Positions 11,104 to 23,450 of a stretch of DNA of 64,000 nt are shown here, in pieces. Numbering within the stretch: position 1 is the stretch's first letter; each line of letters starts with the position of its first letter. The stretch comes from Rotaria socialis (Eukaryota > Rotifera > Eurotatoria > Philodinida > Philodinidae): the NCBI GenBank assembly GCA_905331475.1, contig CAJNYU010000114.1:310001-374000 (forward strand), read 5' to 3'. The notes under the pieces are model-generated. The model saw only the letters and a list, made by a program, of their open reading frames with translations, was not told the DNA's origin and ran no database searches. Position numbers and translations under genes: made by a program.

Positions 11104-14100
11104 TTAAGTAACCACCGGAGCTGTTATTTGATCCGTAGAAATGTTTTTTGTAAGTTTAACACGTTTTTGTTGTCGTTGTCGATAAATATCCATAGTTGAA
11201 CGGTCACTCGCATTCAATTGAGGTTGTTGTTCTTCATCGTCACTATCAGCAAGACCCATTTTACGACTTTGTTGACTATTGTTTGCATTTGATGAATCGA
11301 GATCACGAATTAGTTCACCTTGAACACTGATACGTACTGGATCGAAATCTGAAAATGCGCACAGACTTAAATGTTATATCACTATGAAAAATTTCATAAA
11401 CACTTCGGATTCAATAGGCGCCTCTTTTCCGGACGTAAATCAATTTGTATTCAATTTAATATTATTTGCATACTGAATTTGTCTCGCATTCGTTTTAGTT
11501 CATTTTCCGCTGGATATATTTCTAAAGGATCAAGGGGAATACTGTAGTCTATATATAGGCAAGTTTTTCTCTCAGCTAATAAAAATATATCGAAGAGTTT
11601 AGGTAGCAATTATTAAAGAAAAGTGAATATGAATGGGAAAAAAACTTACTGTCAGGTATATTGAGACGAGCAACTCGTTCCATTAAGTCATCAATAATAA
11701 CAAATGGACCCTATTTAAAAAATAAATCAAAGAATTAAAGTGTTTGCTTTTTTGTGACTTCGAAAAAATTTATTTACTTCGAAATTTCTTGATGGCGGAA
11801 GAACTTTAACAAGATAAAGTGCTGTGTCAGGCAATGGAAAAACTCCACCGGGTGTTGAATGACTGCCAGGTAGTGGATTACGTGTTGGTCGAAAAGGCAT
11901 TAAATGTTTAATGTCAGGTCGAGGTAAAATAGCTCGTCGATCTTTGGCAGCTTGTTCTAATAATGCTGTACCATTAACAACTGAACCATTAGTTAGTAAT
12001 GATGTATTTGTCGACGATAGATTTATATTTGATACATCTTTATAGCCAAGCAATTTAAGTTCATCATTTGAACATGGTAATAAATTAAGAAATTTATAAC
12101 GATCAACCAGTAATAATGTTTCTCGACCTTCTAATTCATTTAATTCCACATGTAAAGCTAACCGTCGTTTTTCAACTTTCTTTATCGACGGTAGATCGCC
12201 TACTTGAGATTCAAATCTAAGAAATTCATGCCAAATTGCTGGTTGAGATTGTTTCGTAATTGAATTATTTGGCGATAAAATACGTTCAAATAAAACGCGC
12301 GCATTATGATCTTCATTTAAATGTGTCATATAATCAATATAAGCTAAGATATAATCAAGATTTTGACCGTATTTTTTTAAGCCAAGATTAAATATATTAA
12401 ATGCAATATTATTATCTTTCGAACAATAATATTCCATTAAGGCAGCTGCAACATAGACTTGATGATTTGTACGTGTATCTTCACGTGCACGTTTAAATAA
12501 TGTACGTGCTGCTTTTATACCTTCGGTACGTCGTTCAAAACGCATGGCTTGTATATAGGCCAATGTTGGATCTTTTAGGTTTGCTTCGTTGACATCTAAT
12601 AAACGATTATAGATAGAGCGAGCTTTATCAACATTTAAGCGTTGTTCTTCAAAATCGGCATAGGCAAAATGTATCAACATATTGGAACGCATAAATGTTT
12701 GAACTGAACGTTCATATAATATAGCTGCATCGTCAAGAAAACGCTTTGTTAAATGAGCATCACCCTTGTCAGAATATTCACGTGATGTTTGTTCTAAGAA
12801 TGCGCATGCTTCATACCTGAATAGATTATAATGTTAAAATTAAATCAAATTTTGTATCGATTTAATGATTTGTTAAAACGTAATATAGAATTAATAGTTA
12901 AATTTCGTGTCGTTTGATATATATATTGACAATTTCTTTACCATGAAATGAAGTAATAATCTGTTACTTTCATAATGTTTTGATTTTCAAGACTGTGACT
13001 GGTTTAAACTAGAAATTGCTGCTGCTAATCGATCCGATTCGTTAAGTCTTACAGTATGAAACATACGATAACCGAAATCCTGTGCGAATTTATTCATCAG
13101 ATAGCTGCCATTGACATAGCTACTGTTAGTAGTTAGCATGAAATTCCTATCTCTAACGAGGGAAGACCACCAAGTGTTCAATCGCTTTTTCGTTGAAACT
13201 GCATGTTTTATGTAGCTCCCAAGGAGTTATGAATACGCTGAAAATATTTTGGGCAGATAGCTTATTGTTAAGAAAATAGACCATTTTAATGGCATTGTTT
13301 TTGATTGCCGTACTTCCCCTCAGGAACATTAGAAAAATTGATTTTCGAATTTTGATTTGAAATTTTATATAACAACAGAGCTCAACGAGAATAGTGTTTT
13401 ATGAATGTTTTTGGTCATTGAATTTGTTTTTCTCATAAAATCTGCCACTTTATTTGAAAGATGTAAAATAAAAAATTTCACAATAACTGTGTCTAGTGAT
13501 AGGAAACGTAGAAAGGTCTGAAATGTTCACAAAAACTTGTCCTCCTTAGGGCGTCTTTCTATGTAAAGTTTCAAGTTGAAATTCAAAAATCAATTGTTTT
13601 AATGTTTCTGAGGGGGAGCCCAGGCTCTCACTAAAACCCATACCTTAGAAATGGTCTATTTTCGTAACAATAAGCTATCCGCCCAAAATATTTTCAGCGT
13701 ATTCATAACTCCTTGGGAGCTACATAATGTAAGCAGTTTCAACGCAAAAGCGATTGAACACTGTAACGATCTATTCTAGAAGTTGCAAACCCTAGAATGA
13801 AATAAACCTCAAGGGCACCATCTTGCTAGTTTCTCATCCATACTCTTATCTAGTTCTCTTTCTCACTACGCAAGAGTACTAGGTATTTTGTCCTTGGCTC
13901 GCGCTTAGTACCAGATGGAGTATGCAACATCACCGTTGTAATATTTATCCCACCATCAGCACGTTAGCATAGCACCAATGCGTACACCTTATCTTATACT
14001 ACACTTTCTTGTTTTATTGTATTTACGGTATTTCTCAAGGTCTTTAAATGCTAGAAAATAGTATATAAGGAACGAGAGAAATACAGGAGAGTACGATTTT

Positions 14101-16691
14101 TGATATTGAAATAAAATTTACACTCAACGCCAAACATAACAATATCCATAACATCAGAAATCGTTACAAACACTTTGTGACCTTTCCTCGTAAGATACGA
14201 TAAAGCACTAACAAACAACTGAATGCAAATCGCCACATAGTTTTCCAAAAACAAAAGAAAATACCTACCAAAGATCAGGATGATAACCAAGACAAAGTAA
14301 ACATTGCTCATAAGCTAGAACAACTCGACGAGCAACAAGTAATACATCTTCAGTTTTCAATGGATTCGATCGTTCCCATAGAATAAATTTTCTCCATGCC
14401 GTTACTTGTTTTATTTCATCAGCTGATTGTGGTGCTGAGGGTGGCACACATGGTATATTACGATCGATAGCACGTGCTAATGTTTCAAATTCTTTTGTTA
14501 CACGTTTAACATTTGAAAATTCACGAGAACGTTCTTCAATAATTTTTTTAGCTAGTGTTTGATTAATACCCTAATAACAACATTCAATTGAAATAGTTGA
14601 TTTTAATTTATAGAATATTAACATACCATTTCATAAGTACAATAATCTTTCCATAATAATTCCACATTAGTCATGGGTGTCATAATACCCTTTTGATAGA
14701 CTTTTCGGACGGCTGTAATTTTTTTATTTTCATCAAATGAACCAACTGCTTCACTATGAATTACAAAACAAAACACATTCGATTCGATGAAATATTTATA
14801 TTTTGAATTCGAATAAAAATCAATTTATGTTTATTTTGCTTTCATTTGAAAAATACTTACACAGATTTAAGAAAAGTAATATAATCATTCCAAATAGTAT
14901 ATGAATAGACATCCATTCCAATTTTTTCCAATGCAAAATCGTACGCTTGCACCATTTTTTCTCTGAACAAATATATACAGGTAATATAAATATAAATCTA
15001 TCCTTTCAGAAACCTTGAAAATTAAATAAATTTGTGAGTAAACATAATAGTTGGTCAGTAAAATTTTTATTTATTTTATTAGCAAAAAAGTACGAACACT
15101 ATTTGCTTGACTGCCCCTCGTCTCTGGATGTTATTGGTCAACTAAGAATTTTGAGGTGTACTCTCGATGATTGATGCCTCCATTTAAATGCTTGTTTTCC
15201 TAAATTGACATTTAGCCATAAAATATAGAATATCCTCACAACTGACAATATACTCGAGAGCAAGCGAAGGACATGCTACTTTTTTTTATAACGCGCTTAT
15301 AGTAGTTTGCATAAGAAATTTCTATTTATGAGTATTTCTCAATTTATTACGGCGACCAAACGCACTGCTAGTTCAAAACTAAATTGTGAATGTCAAGTGT
15401 TTTATTTATCTATTCTACAAAATCAAAAGAATAGTTTTATCCCAAACTGTCTACGGAACAATTTTAGCGAGCACAGATGTTCAGTATCTTGAAGTTTACT
15501 GATCTACTCTTGTTTCAAAATAAATGTAAGTTCTAAATAAACAAGAAAACAATTCAAACCTGAATGATGATAGTTTGCCTTTAGTATCACGAACATAATT
15601 TAAATAACATTTCCATAGATCAATATTCAATACTTTTATTAAACATCGTTGAAATAACTAAATGTAATAGACAATTAAAAATACTGCAATGGTTACAAGC
15701 AATTTCGCATAAACTATTATCTTAATAGAAACATCCTCCAGAGTATTATTAAACAGCTACGAACATTTATTCACACTAAAGTTATCTTATAACCAATTTC
15801 GTTATTATTGTTGTTCATTTACAGACATCTCTCTTGTTTACAATGAAACCTCCTTTCCTAATCCAGAATAAATATTACGAAAATCAAATCTACGATTGTT
15901 CACTAGTTCTTGAAATTATAAATTCGTTTGACTGAAAATATTTATCTTCCGAGCAGTACGCGTTGTAAAAGCAGGAAAGCGTATCTATCACATCTTGTTG
16001 TAAAATATGTTTCTAAGGTTTGCATATTATTTTATGGGAACAGAATGAGATAGAAAAAGGAGTCGAAGTTAACTATTGAGTAGTGCCTATAAAGTAGCTT
16101 TTCATCGTACCACATGTATTTGAATGAGGAAAAAAGAGACTGTTTCTTTTTATTTTGAGATTGAATTATGTCCTACAAGAAAAATTGTCAATAACTATGC
16201 AAATCACTAATTGCCTTATTAACAACTGATAATATCAAGATGTATAGATCTTCTCGACTTCAAAAATACATACCTTTTCAACTTTTTCGTAGTTTCGTCC
16301 TTTCATCTAAAATATTCCATCTGTTAGCTTTTCTTTCTCTAATAAATAAATCAAAACTTACTTCTGATTCAATATAGAGTTTCCAAAATTTTCCACATGT
16401 TGGAAACTGTGTCACCAGAGATTCATAAAATTCACGAGTTTCTGCTATTTTCTTATCCTGAAACATTTTTTCAAAATAGAAATTCTTTAATTCAATTTGA
16501 TAAAAAAAATAACAAACTTGAGCATCCTGAATGAGTATCGACCATGCATCAAGTGAATGTTTATTTTCATTCAAAATTCTTCTTGCTTGCTGGATCTTTT
16601 CATTACGTGTTAAATCCTAATTTTAAGCACAAAGAAAAGGAATTGAAACGTAAATTGCAGTGTCATTTACTTCTCTTATGTAAATACTCAT
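11104..16691 (-). CDS. CSTF3: Cleavage stimulation factor subunit 3 (CstF-77/Rna14/Suf)
   Basis: About eleven exons encode roughly 740 residues, close to human CSTF3 (717). The protein is the HAT-repeat scaffold of CstF, which recognises the downstream element and promotes cleavage before polyadenylation in the nucleus. Conserved blocks in order are [12 protein letters not shown] (16616-16518), FWKLYIESE (near 16400), [21 protein letters not shown] (near 15600), [13 protein letters not shown] (near 14930), [10 protein letters not shown] (near 14720), [13 protein letters not shown] and [16 protein letters not shown] (near 14300), [20 protein letters not shown] (near 12470), [15 protein letters not shown] and PGGVFPLPD (12100-11830), [13 protein letters not shown] (near 11700) and [12 protein letters not shown] near the end. 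The first exon (MSIYIRE, 16691-16671) is tentative; a CATTTCAG acceptor lies just upstream. The 1.45-kb intron 14268-12817 is enlarged by a foldback element. Confidence 0.92.
13174..13762. repeat. Foldback element inside a CSTF3 intron
   Basis: Inverted arms of about 200 bases (13174 to about 13370, and about 13560 to 13762) match at about 90 percent or better. Both arms start AGTGTTCAATCGCTTTT when read inward and share AAGGAGTTATGAATACGCTG and GAAAATAGACCATTT. The inner parts also pair. The spacer is about 190 bases. No coding capacity and no clear target duplication were seen. It is a non-autonomous foldback or MITE-type insertion that accounts for much of the longest CSTF3 intron. Confidence 0.82.
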
Positions 16692-16851
16692 TTGAGATGA
16701 TAGAATCTGAAATGAATGTAAGTCAATTTTTGTTTTGCTTCGTAGAATTTTACTGCGCCAACAGCGAGAAAAATAAGATTTTTTTTACACATGACAAAGA
16801 ACAAAGAAAACAAATGGAAAATCAAATATGTTGGGGTGCTGCTTTTTATCT

Positions 16852-18060
16852 TTAGTTAAGCATTGAACGACGAACAGAAAATAAAGCTTGAAGAAGTATA
16901 TAACCAATCATAAACGTATAAACAAATCGATCACGAAAATCTCGTCTTGCCAACGTTCGTTCAATACGAGTAATACGATTGTGAAGTAATTGAAGTTTAT
17001 TTAACACTTGTTTATCATCAATTTCTGTAAATGACTCCATATGCCATCTAAAAAACCAGTTAAAATTTCTATTATTTTGTTTTGCTCAATAGTAAATCTT
17101 ACGATTCAGCTAATTTGATTGGCTGATATGGTTGACTATGATCAGGCTTATCAATTGTTGTATAATCATCATCACTTAACGGATCATTATCTGATGAATG
17201 AAATGTATTTTGTTGTGCAATTAAATCCGATAAACGATTTTGATCATTGCTTGTTGAATTATTCGTACCATGAGACGTTTCCATATCGGTATGACCCGCT
17301 AAAATAAGAGAAATAGTCATCAGAAAACCATAGAGCGGTTTTTCTAACCAAGTCGAATAGTGTTTGGTACTTCCATACGAACAGGTAATCGATCATCGTC
17401 ATGATAGAGACGAGGTGCAGTTGATCGATTAGGACCAACTGTAATTGTTTCGGGCACATGCATTTGATGACCTAAAAACGAGAGGAATCTATCAATTGAA
17501 TTACAATTTTTAAATCTATTCCAGTTACAGTGATGTTTTTCACTTGATGACTTTTAATTTACAATTCAATTCATTATAAACGATATCTGAAGAGTTCGAG
17601 TTATTTTTATTAGAAGTGCTTATGCAATGATTTTGTCTATAATACCGTAGTTATTGTAAATCTTAATGCATTTAATGAGAAATAAAAAGACAAAGAGTGT
17701 GCTCAATCGAACTTTACCTTGGTCGAGAAAGATTAAAATAAATTCTAGTGCGCCTACAAGTAAATCTGTGATAGAAGAAAATATTTAAACCAGTACATAT
17801 AAGAACAATCCACTCGAGAGATAATTATGATAGACATGCAGAATGTGCTACATTCTATTTATAAGATTTTTTCAAGCGGTCATTATATGCAATCTATTAA
17901 AACTTAAAAACGTTTTACTCGCTGCTTTCATTCTTAACTTAATCGTTTTATTTTTAAAACCAAGACAAAACGAACATATCAACTTACTCATATTTGTAAT
18001 ATGATTCAAATCAATTTTTTTCCGTACCAAATCATCTGGATCATTTGCCGAGTAATTCAT
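16852..18060 (-). CDS. MFF: Mitochondrial fission factor-like protein (Mff/Tango11)
   Basis: Four exons (18060-17988, 17471-17349, 17298-17103, 17047-16852) total 588 bases, or 195 residues. The features match the Mff/Tango11 family: an N-terminal segment ending ITNMSHQMHVPETITV (vertebrate Mff has M-x-VPE repeats here), a second MEVPNTI box, an acidic Ser/Asp-rich middle (SSDNDPLSDDDY), a coiled coil (LNKLQLLHNRITRIERTL) and a C-terminal hydrophobic anchor (FMIGYILLQALF) with a short basic tail. Mff is tail-anchored in the outer mitochondrial membrane and recruits Drp1 for fission. The protein is shorter than human MFF (342). It lies 152 bases downstream of the DYM stop and its own stop is about 160 bases ahead of CSTF3. 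An AAATTTTAG acceptor lies about 30 bases before the start. A possible 48-nt cassette exon lies in intron 1. Confidence 0.85.
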
Positions 18061-18212
18061 AATAAATACTTCTATTTAAAATCTAAAATTTCTTTTTATT
18101 ATGATTATTTTTTCATATGCAATTTGGAAATAGAACCAAAGAAAAGGAAGCGCAAATACACAGTACCCAGTTATAAGAGAAAAAAATCCTTAAAAAAGAG
18201 AAACTTTCATCC

Positions 18213-21200
18213 TTAAGAGTCCGACGGTTGTTGTAAAAACATGAGAGCTGATTCTGATGACCAATGAAAATTGCACGATTTATGAACTAAATTTAAAAAA
18301 GAAACACGAATTCACTTTAAATGTAGAGATAAAACAAAAATTTGTATACCTAAACTCCAAATGTAAGGAACGAAAAAGTCTTCTGGTTGTTCTTCTTCCA
18401 CATATTTAAATTTCAAGTCTGGGAATTTCTTGAAAAACAAATCAAACGAAATATTTACCAGAGCGAAATCGTAATAAAATTACTTTTAGCCGGTCTAATG
18501 GAAATTGTTTAACATTAATTTCTAATGTTTCTTTAATATATTCAGCTGAACGTTGTTCTAGCTGGTCAATTTTTTCAGCAAAAAATGTAATGACCTAAAT
18601 TTAAAATATTATTTAAAAAACAAAAACTGTCAGATGAACCAAGACAAATTTTCTTACCGTATCTATATTTTGTAAAATATCTTGAAAACTTGGATGTGTT
18701 CTGTAATAATCAAATATCTCTCTATTGTAAAGTAAAGCATATATAAGATTAACATTATATCGAAGTGTATGAGTTAAACAAGAATTGATGATCTCTAAAA
18801 TCATTCTCATAACATCTTCAATAATCGATAGATCTTGAATATTTTCATTGAAGCTTTCATCATTTGATGCTACTGATTGAATATTATTTGTTAGAACTGT
18901 AACTGATTCCGTGTCGTCTTGTTTCGATTGTTGCTGTATAACATCTAAGATTTTCGAATGTTTACGTGACAGAGAATTAAATAGGGAAATAATTCTTTGT
19001 GTTATATATGTATGTAGATTTTGAAATTGTGACGACATATTTGCTAATGTAGCAAGACAATTTGTATGAAGATATTTGTCACGCATACGTGCAATATTAA
19101 ATTGGATTGTACGAAGAACTATAGAGATTAGTAAGCCACCCAGTGTTACTTCATTTATTGATCGTTCGGTATACCTGCAATAGAATATAGTAGTTGATTG
19201 ATTCGTTGAAAAGCAAAGAAATGATTGTCATGTCTCCACTAGTTTAAAAGAAGAAAAATATATCTTAGCCTTTTGAATCAAGGTACTAAACTACAGGCAG
19301 ATTGATAAATCTCATCTATTTCCCAAAACTTAAAACAAGTCGTTTTACGCGCCCCTGATATAATTTAATCCTTTCCGGCCCGCTGTTTGGAAATTGCCGT
19401 ACCCCCCTAGGGGGAAATGTTGTCATATGGCAACACCGGATTTGTTTTTCATATTTATTCTTTAATAATGAGCTTTGAAAATATCTTGCATTTATTTCAG
19501 TTACAAATATCAAAATAGTATAGCTAAAATATACCGGAGGGTCACTTTGGTCGTGAATACATGCGTATCTCGCAAATATATTTACAGTAATGCAACTAAA
19601 AAGAAAATCTTGCCAAAGGATTTAGAAAAAGCGCCGATTCTCATACTTGACGATAGTCAAATATACACTTCAATAGGTTATTTTCAGTTTCGATTCTATT
19701 CAGAGAATATTTCTAACTGTGCGTATTGCTTTTCGTTTGATTATTCATGATGATTAATCAAACAAAATATGTTTCTAGCAAGTATGAGGCTTCTATATGG
19801 ACGGAGTGCTAGTGCAAAATTCCAACCTTTGAAAATAGATAATACTTATCGAGGCTAATCAAATAATAATCATCTCAAATAAACACCGATTGAATCTTTG
19901 GAGATTTTCTCTCTTTTTTCCGTGAGAACTGATAGACTAATCTATGCGTATATAGTATGTTTTAAATATTAAAAATCTCTTTAGCTCATTCATAGAATCT
20001 AATTTACCAGGAAAGCTTCTTCAATTTAATATCATGAACAGTTCTATTAAAATAATCATCTTCGGACAAGATCAAAAGTATAATTAATGACATATAAACA
20101 TGATGAGAATTTCGTTCCGTAGCTGTATAGATAACTCGTAGAATTGGTAGTACCTTTTGAGAAAGAGAGAGAAAAAACAAAAACACGAACATTTAGAATA
20201 ATTTAATAAAAAGAAAAAATTCTTTACAATTTGATCAATATTTGTTCTTGATATAACGTAAGCTTTAAAATGTTGATTCCGATGAAGTAACATATAAAGT
20301 AATATTGTACTTTGATCTGTATGTACTGTTTGACAAAGCACATCATATAATGAATGATAATCAATAGAAAACCATGGTAATGGTTCTGAATCCGGCAAAT
20401 TTGTTGGAGTATCTAGAGAAATGATAGAAATCAATTTAAAACGCGGTTATTCTTCTACTTGATGTTCTTGCCTTGTGTATCAGTGAAATGTAATAGAGCT
20501 AATCGATAAGGATTTCGATGTAGATCATTCGTAAAATGATTACTTAGAATCAACAGTAAATGAATACTTTGATTTGCTAAATGATGATTACGAAGAGTAT
20601 TTTTTGAATCGATTGGTGTTACTGTTGCTTCGGCAACAGCTGGTGTTGTTGATGAACCCATACCAAGAGTGACTACTGACCAAAAACTACCTATTGAATG
20701 AAAAAAAGAAGCACAAATTGAAACTAATTATCAACGAGATCTCATCAAGGAATATGATTAGGAGTGAATCTCATTTCCGACTTCGAATAAATGATATTAG
20801 TTAGATCTTTATTTCATTGATGGATATTATAAAAATATGAAGTTGGATCGTTAGAGAATATTCAAAAACAATCGTAATCGAAGTTGAAGTAACTTTTAGT
20901 CTATCGAATGTAGTTTATTTAAAATATTGGCATTAGTAAAACTGTATTGAACATAGTAGAAGCCTTATCGATAATACTTGGGATGAAAAAAAAACTCCGA
21001 TCATTATCCTATACATAAAAATAAAATAAAATCTTGGACCAGATTCTGTGTAGATTTTAGTTTCAACAGCGAAATCAAAACATACGTTGATGCTTTTTTG
21101 TATAAGATGATTCAGTTATGTTTTAGACAAGAATCTAATAATTAATAAGTGAGAGTTGCCAATGACTAATCAGTTAAATGTTCTTCAAAATTCACTTAAT

Positions 21201-22732
21201 ATCCCCAGCTGTGTTTTCACATTCATTCATAATTGCTTTTATATTGAAAACGATGAATCACTCTAGAATTTACTGCATTATAGGTAAATGTCGGAATCTT
21301 TCTCAGAAATATCAGAGAAACTATCTTTGCAATTCGTACTGGAAAATCATGTCAGAATCTATAAATATTCGTTTGCTATGCTAAAATGTGATCAAGAGAA
21401 GCTGAACACGCCGAAAGACATTCAGCGAGAAGAACATCATAAAAATGTAATTCCATCGTTCATTAGTGCTCAGTCTGTCTTCAAAACGCATCAATCAAAA
21501 ACGAGTTCTCTCATGAGACAGATATATTAGAGTTTTTATGTATTCCGTAAATGGATGACATTATGCCTATATATATATATATATATATATATTTCATTTC
21601 GACTGTTCTACGAAAGTCCCTAAGCAAAGTTACTCGTGTTGTAAAGAAAATAATATTTCAAGGTTCACGTTAATTTTATTCTTACACACAAACACCCCTA
21701 TTTTAGTCTATTACATATGACTATAACTCTTTTCTTATGGTAAAGAAAAACAATATCTACAATCCATTGAATGATTTGCAACAGACACGCTATAAAACTA
21801 AACAAGCATATCGTTAAGCTTACTTGCAACACTCTGTCCAATTTTAAATAAACTTCCACTATCATTTTTTGATCTATCAAATGAATCAGCGGATAACCAT
21901 GATGGACATTCAGTTTGCTTGATAAAATGTTCTAATACAGTTCGTGTAAATTCCGATATTAATAATGAACTAGACAAATTTTCGTTCGAAAATATTTTTT
22001 ATAAAAATATATACATACTCAAGTCTATGCATAAAAATACTATAGACAGCACTAATAAGTACATCTTCTTTCGCACACATTTGAATAGATAATAATGAAA
22101 GTAACGTATTTAGTACTTCCAAATGTAAACTATATGAATCTGGTTCAACAGGTTGAGTGATTGTAGTACGAAATAATGTGTCAACAAATGCAGTCATTAA
22201 TGATGGGCGTTCAGTTGAAGTATCTTGTGGTAAAAAATATGGATAAAGATTTTGTTCACAATCGATTTCAATAAGATGTTTTGTTATTAAACGAAGAATA
22301 AATAAAGCATTATGTGTTTGACTTATAACAATATAACTGAAAAATAGAATAAAATATCACTTGAGAATAATGTATTTTTTTAAGCATACTTTTTACAATC
22401 ATCATGAATGATGTTAGCGAAACGAATAAATACTTCAATTAATGTTCCATAATTTTTGGTTTTTGGATTATTCAAGACAAACTGTTGGAGATGTATTAAA
22501 CATGACTCATCAAGTAATTTTGAGTATGTTCTAGAAGAAATAGAAATTATCTTTTTCGACTGTTTTGGATATATCAATGGCACTTTTCTTACGGTGTGAA
22601 TGGAGATTGTTGACTAAAAGAAAGAAATTGATTCCAAAATGGATCCTTTGCTGATATAGCTTCTTCACTGATGAAACGAGATATATATTCGTTCGTTTTA
22701 ATATCGTTTAAGGAAGAATATTGTGCGCCCAT
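18213..22732 (-). CDS. DYM: Dymeclin (Golgi-associated protein)
   Basis: At least eight coding segments resemble animal dymeclin throughout. The N-terminus [10 protein letters not shown] keeps the Gly-2 N-myristoylation signal of the family and is followed by [11 protein letters not shown]. Further blocks are [14 protein letters not shown] (near 22300), [14 protein letters not shown] (near 20560), [17 protein letters not shown] (near 20300), [20 protein letters not shown] (20120-20060), [10 protein letters not shown]-like [17 protein letters not shown] (near 19070), [31 protein letters not shown] (near 18700), [20 protein letters not shown] (18420-18355) and a last short exon ending at 18213. 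Human dymeclin cycles between cytosol and Golgi; its loss causes Dyggve-Melchior-Clausen dysplasia. The length estimate of about 650 residues matches the family (669). A TATATTATAG acceptor lies about 20 bases before the start. An intron of about 1.1 kb near 20690-21830 holds a TA microsatellite and no visible exon. Confidence 0.93.
21560..21592. repeat. TA dinucleotide microsatellite
   Basis: About eleven TA units lie in the longest dymeclin intron. Shorter simple repeats elsewhere in the window are GAA near 31550-31570, TA near 32640-32655 and AAT near 36160-36183. Confidence 0.9.
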
Positions 22733-23450
22733 TTTGAAATTTAAAAGAACTTGCTATAATATAATAAAATATTGAATCAAAACATCATCAATTGCATACG
22801 CTAGATGATGTATGTATGCTTGCCAACATACACACTCATATGGTCAAATGTTTGTGACCAATAACATTTCATCTAGAGATCTCCACTACGTAAACATCAA
22901 ATACATTGAACTATCTTTTTGTGAATGATAAAATTTGAACTACCGGATATGACAAAAGATCTATTTTTAATACTATTTGTTTTCCGGTGACTGTTACAGA
23001 TGGCGCCAGTAAGTTGCCTAATTTCATGAATGATATTCCATGTGATCGAAACCGCAAAAAAACCGGCGGTTACCGGCGGTTTCTATTAAGTTCGTTTGGT
23101 GCTATGATCAGATGCTTTATTCTAATAATGTTTTTAGTAGAATTCTTTTCATCGATGACCTATTATTTATTTCACATGGATTTCATATACAAGACTTACA
23201 AAACGCGAAAAAATAGTATCACACGATTTTACAAAAAAAGATCATTCACCATTGAGTTGAAAATGTACCACAGATAGAGGTGTTAGCCGAGGTGCTCATC
23301 GGCGGCGCCTGGAAGGTTAAAAAAGGACTAGTTTTGTGAACAAGAACAGTCTGTCTATTGCAATATCTTATCGTTAATATTTTCAAACAAATATGTGAAA
23401 CAACTTTATTTTACATCTTGACATAATAAATAAAGTACATTTAAATAAAT
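22733..23450. other. Intergenic DNA with a short CGG-motif fragment
   Basis: No gene is recognised. At about 23048-23086 the sequence AACCGCAAAAAAACCGGCGG is followed by TTACCGGCGGTTTC, the same kind of CCG/CGG palindromic wording found in the element at 60.4-61.7 kb. It could be a small relic of that repeat family. Confidence 0.45.

Noticed and set aside
10825-11199. 124-residue plus-strand frame
   Set aside because: Its end is antisense to the last CSTF3 exon. The composition is low-complexity Lys/Arg-rich and no family is recognised.
19316-19513. 65-residue frame in a dymeclin intron with a CCCCCCTAGGGGGG palindrome
   Set aside because: No domain was found and the short palindrome alone does not define an element.
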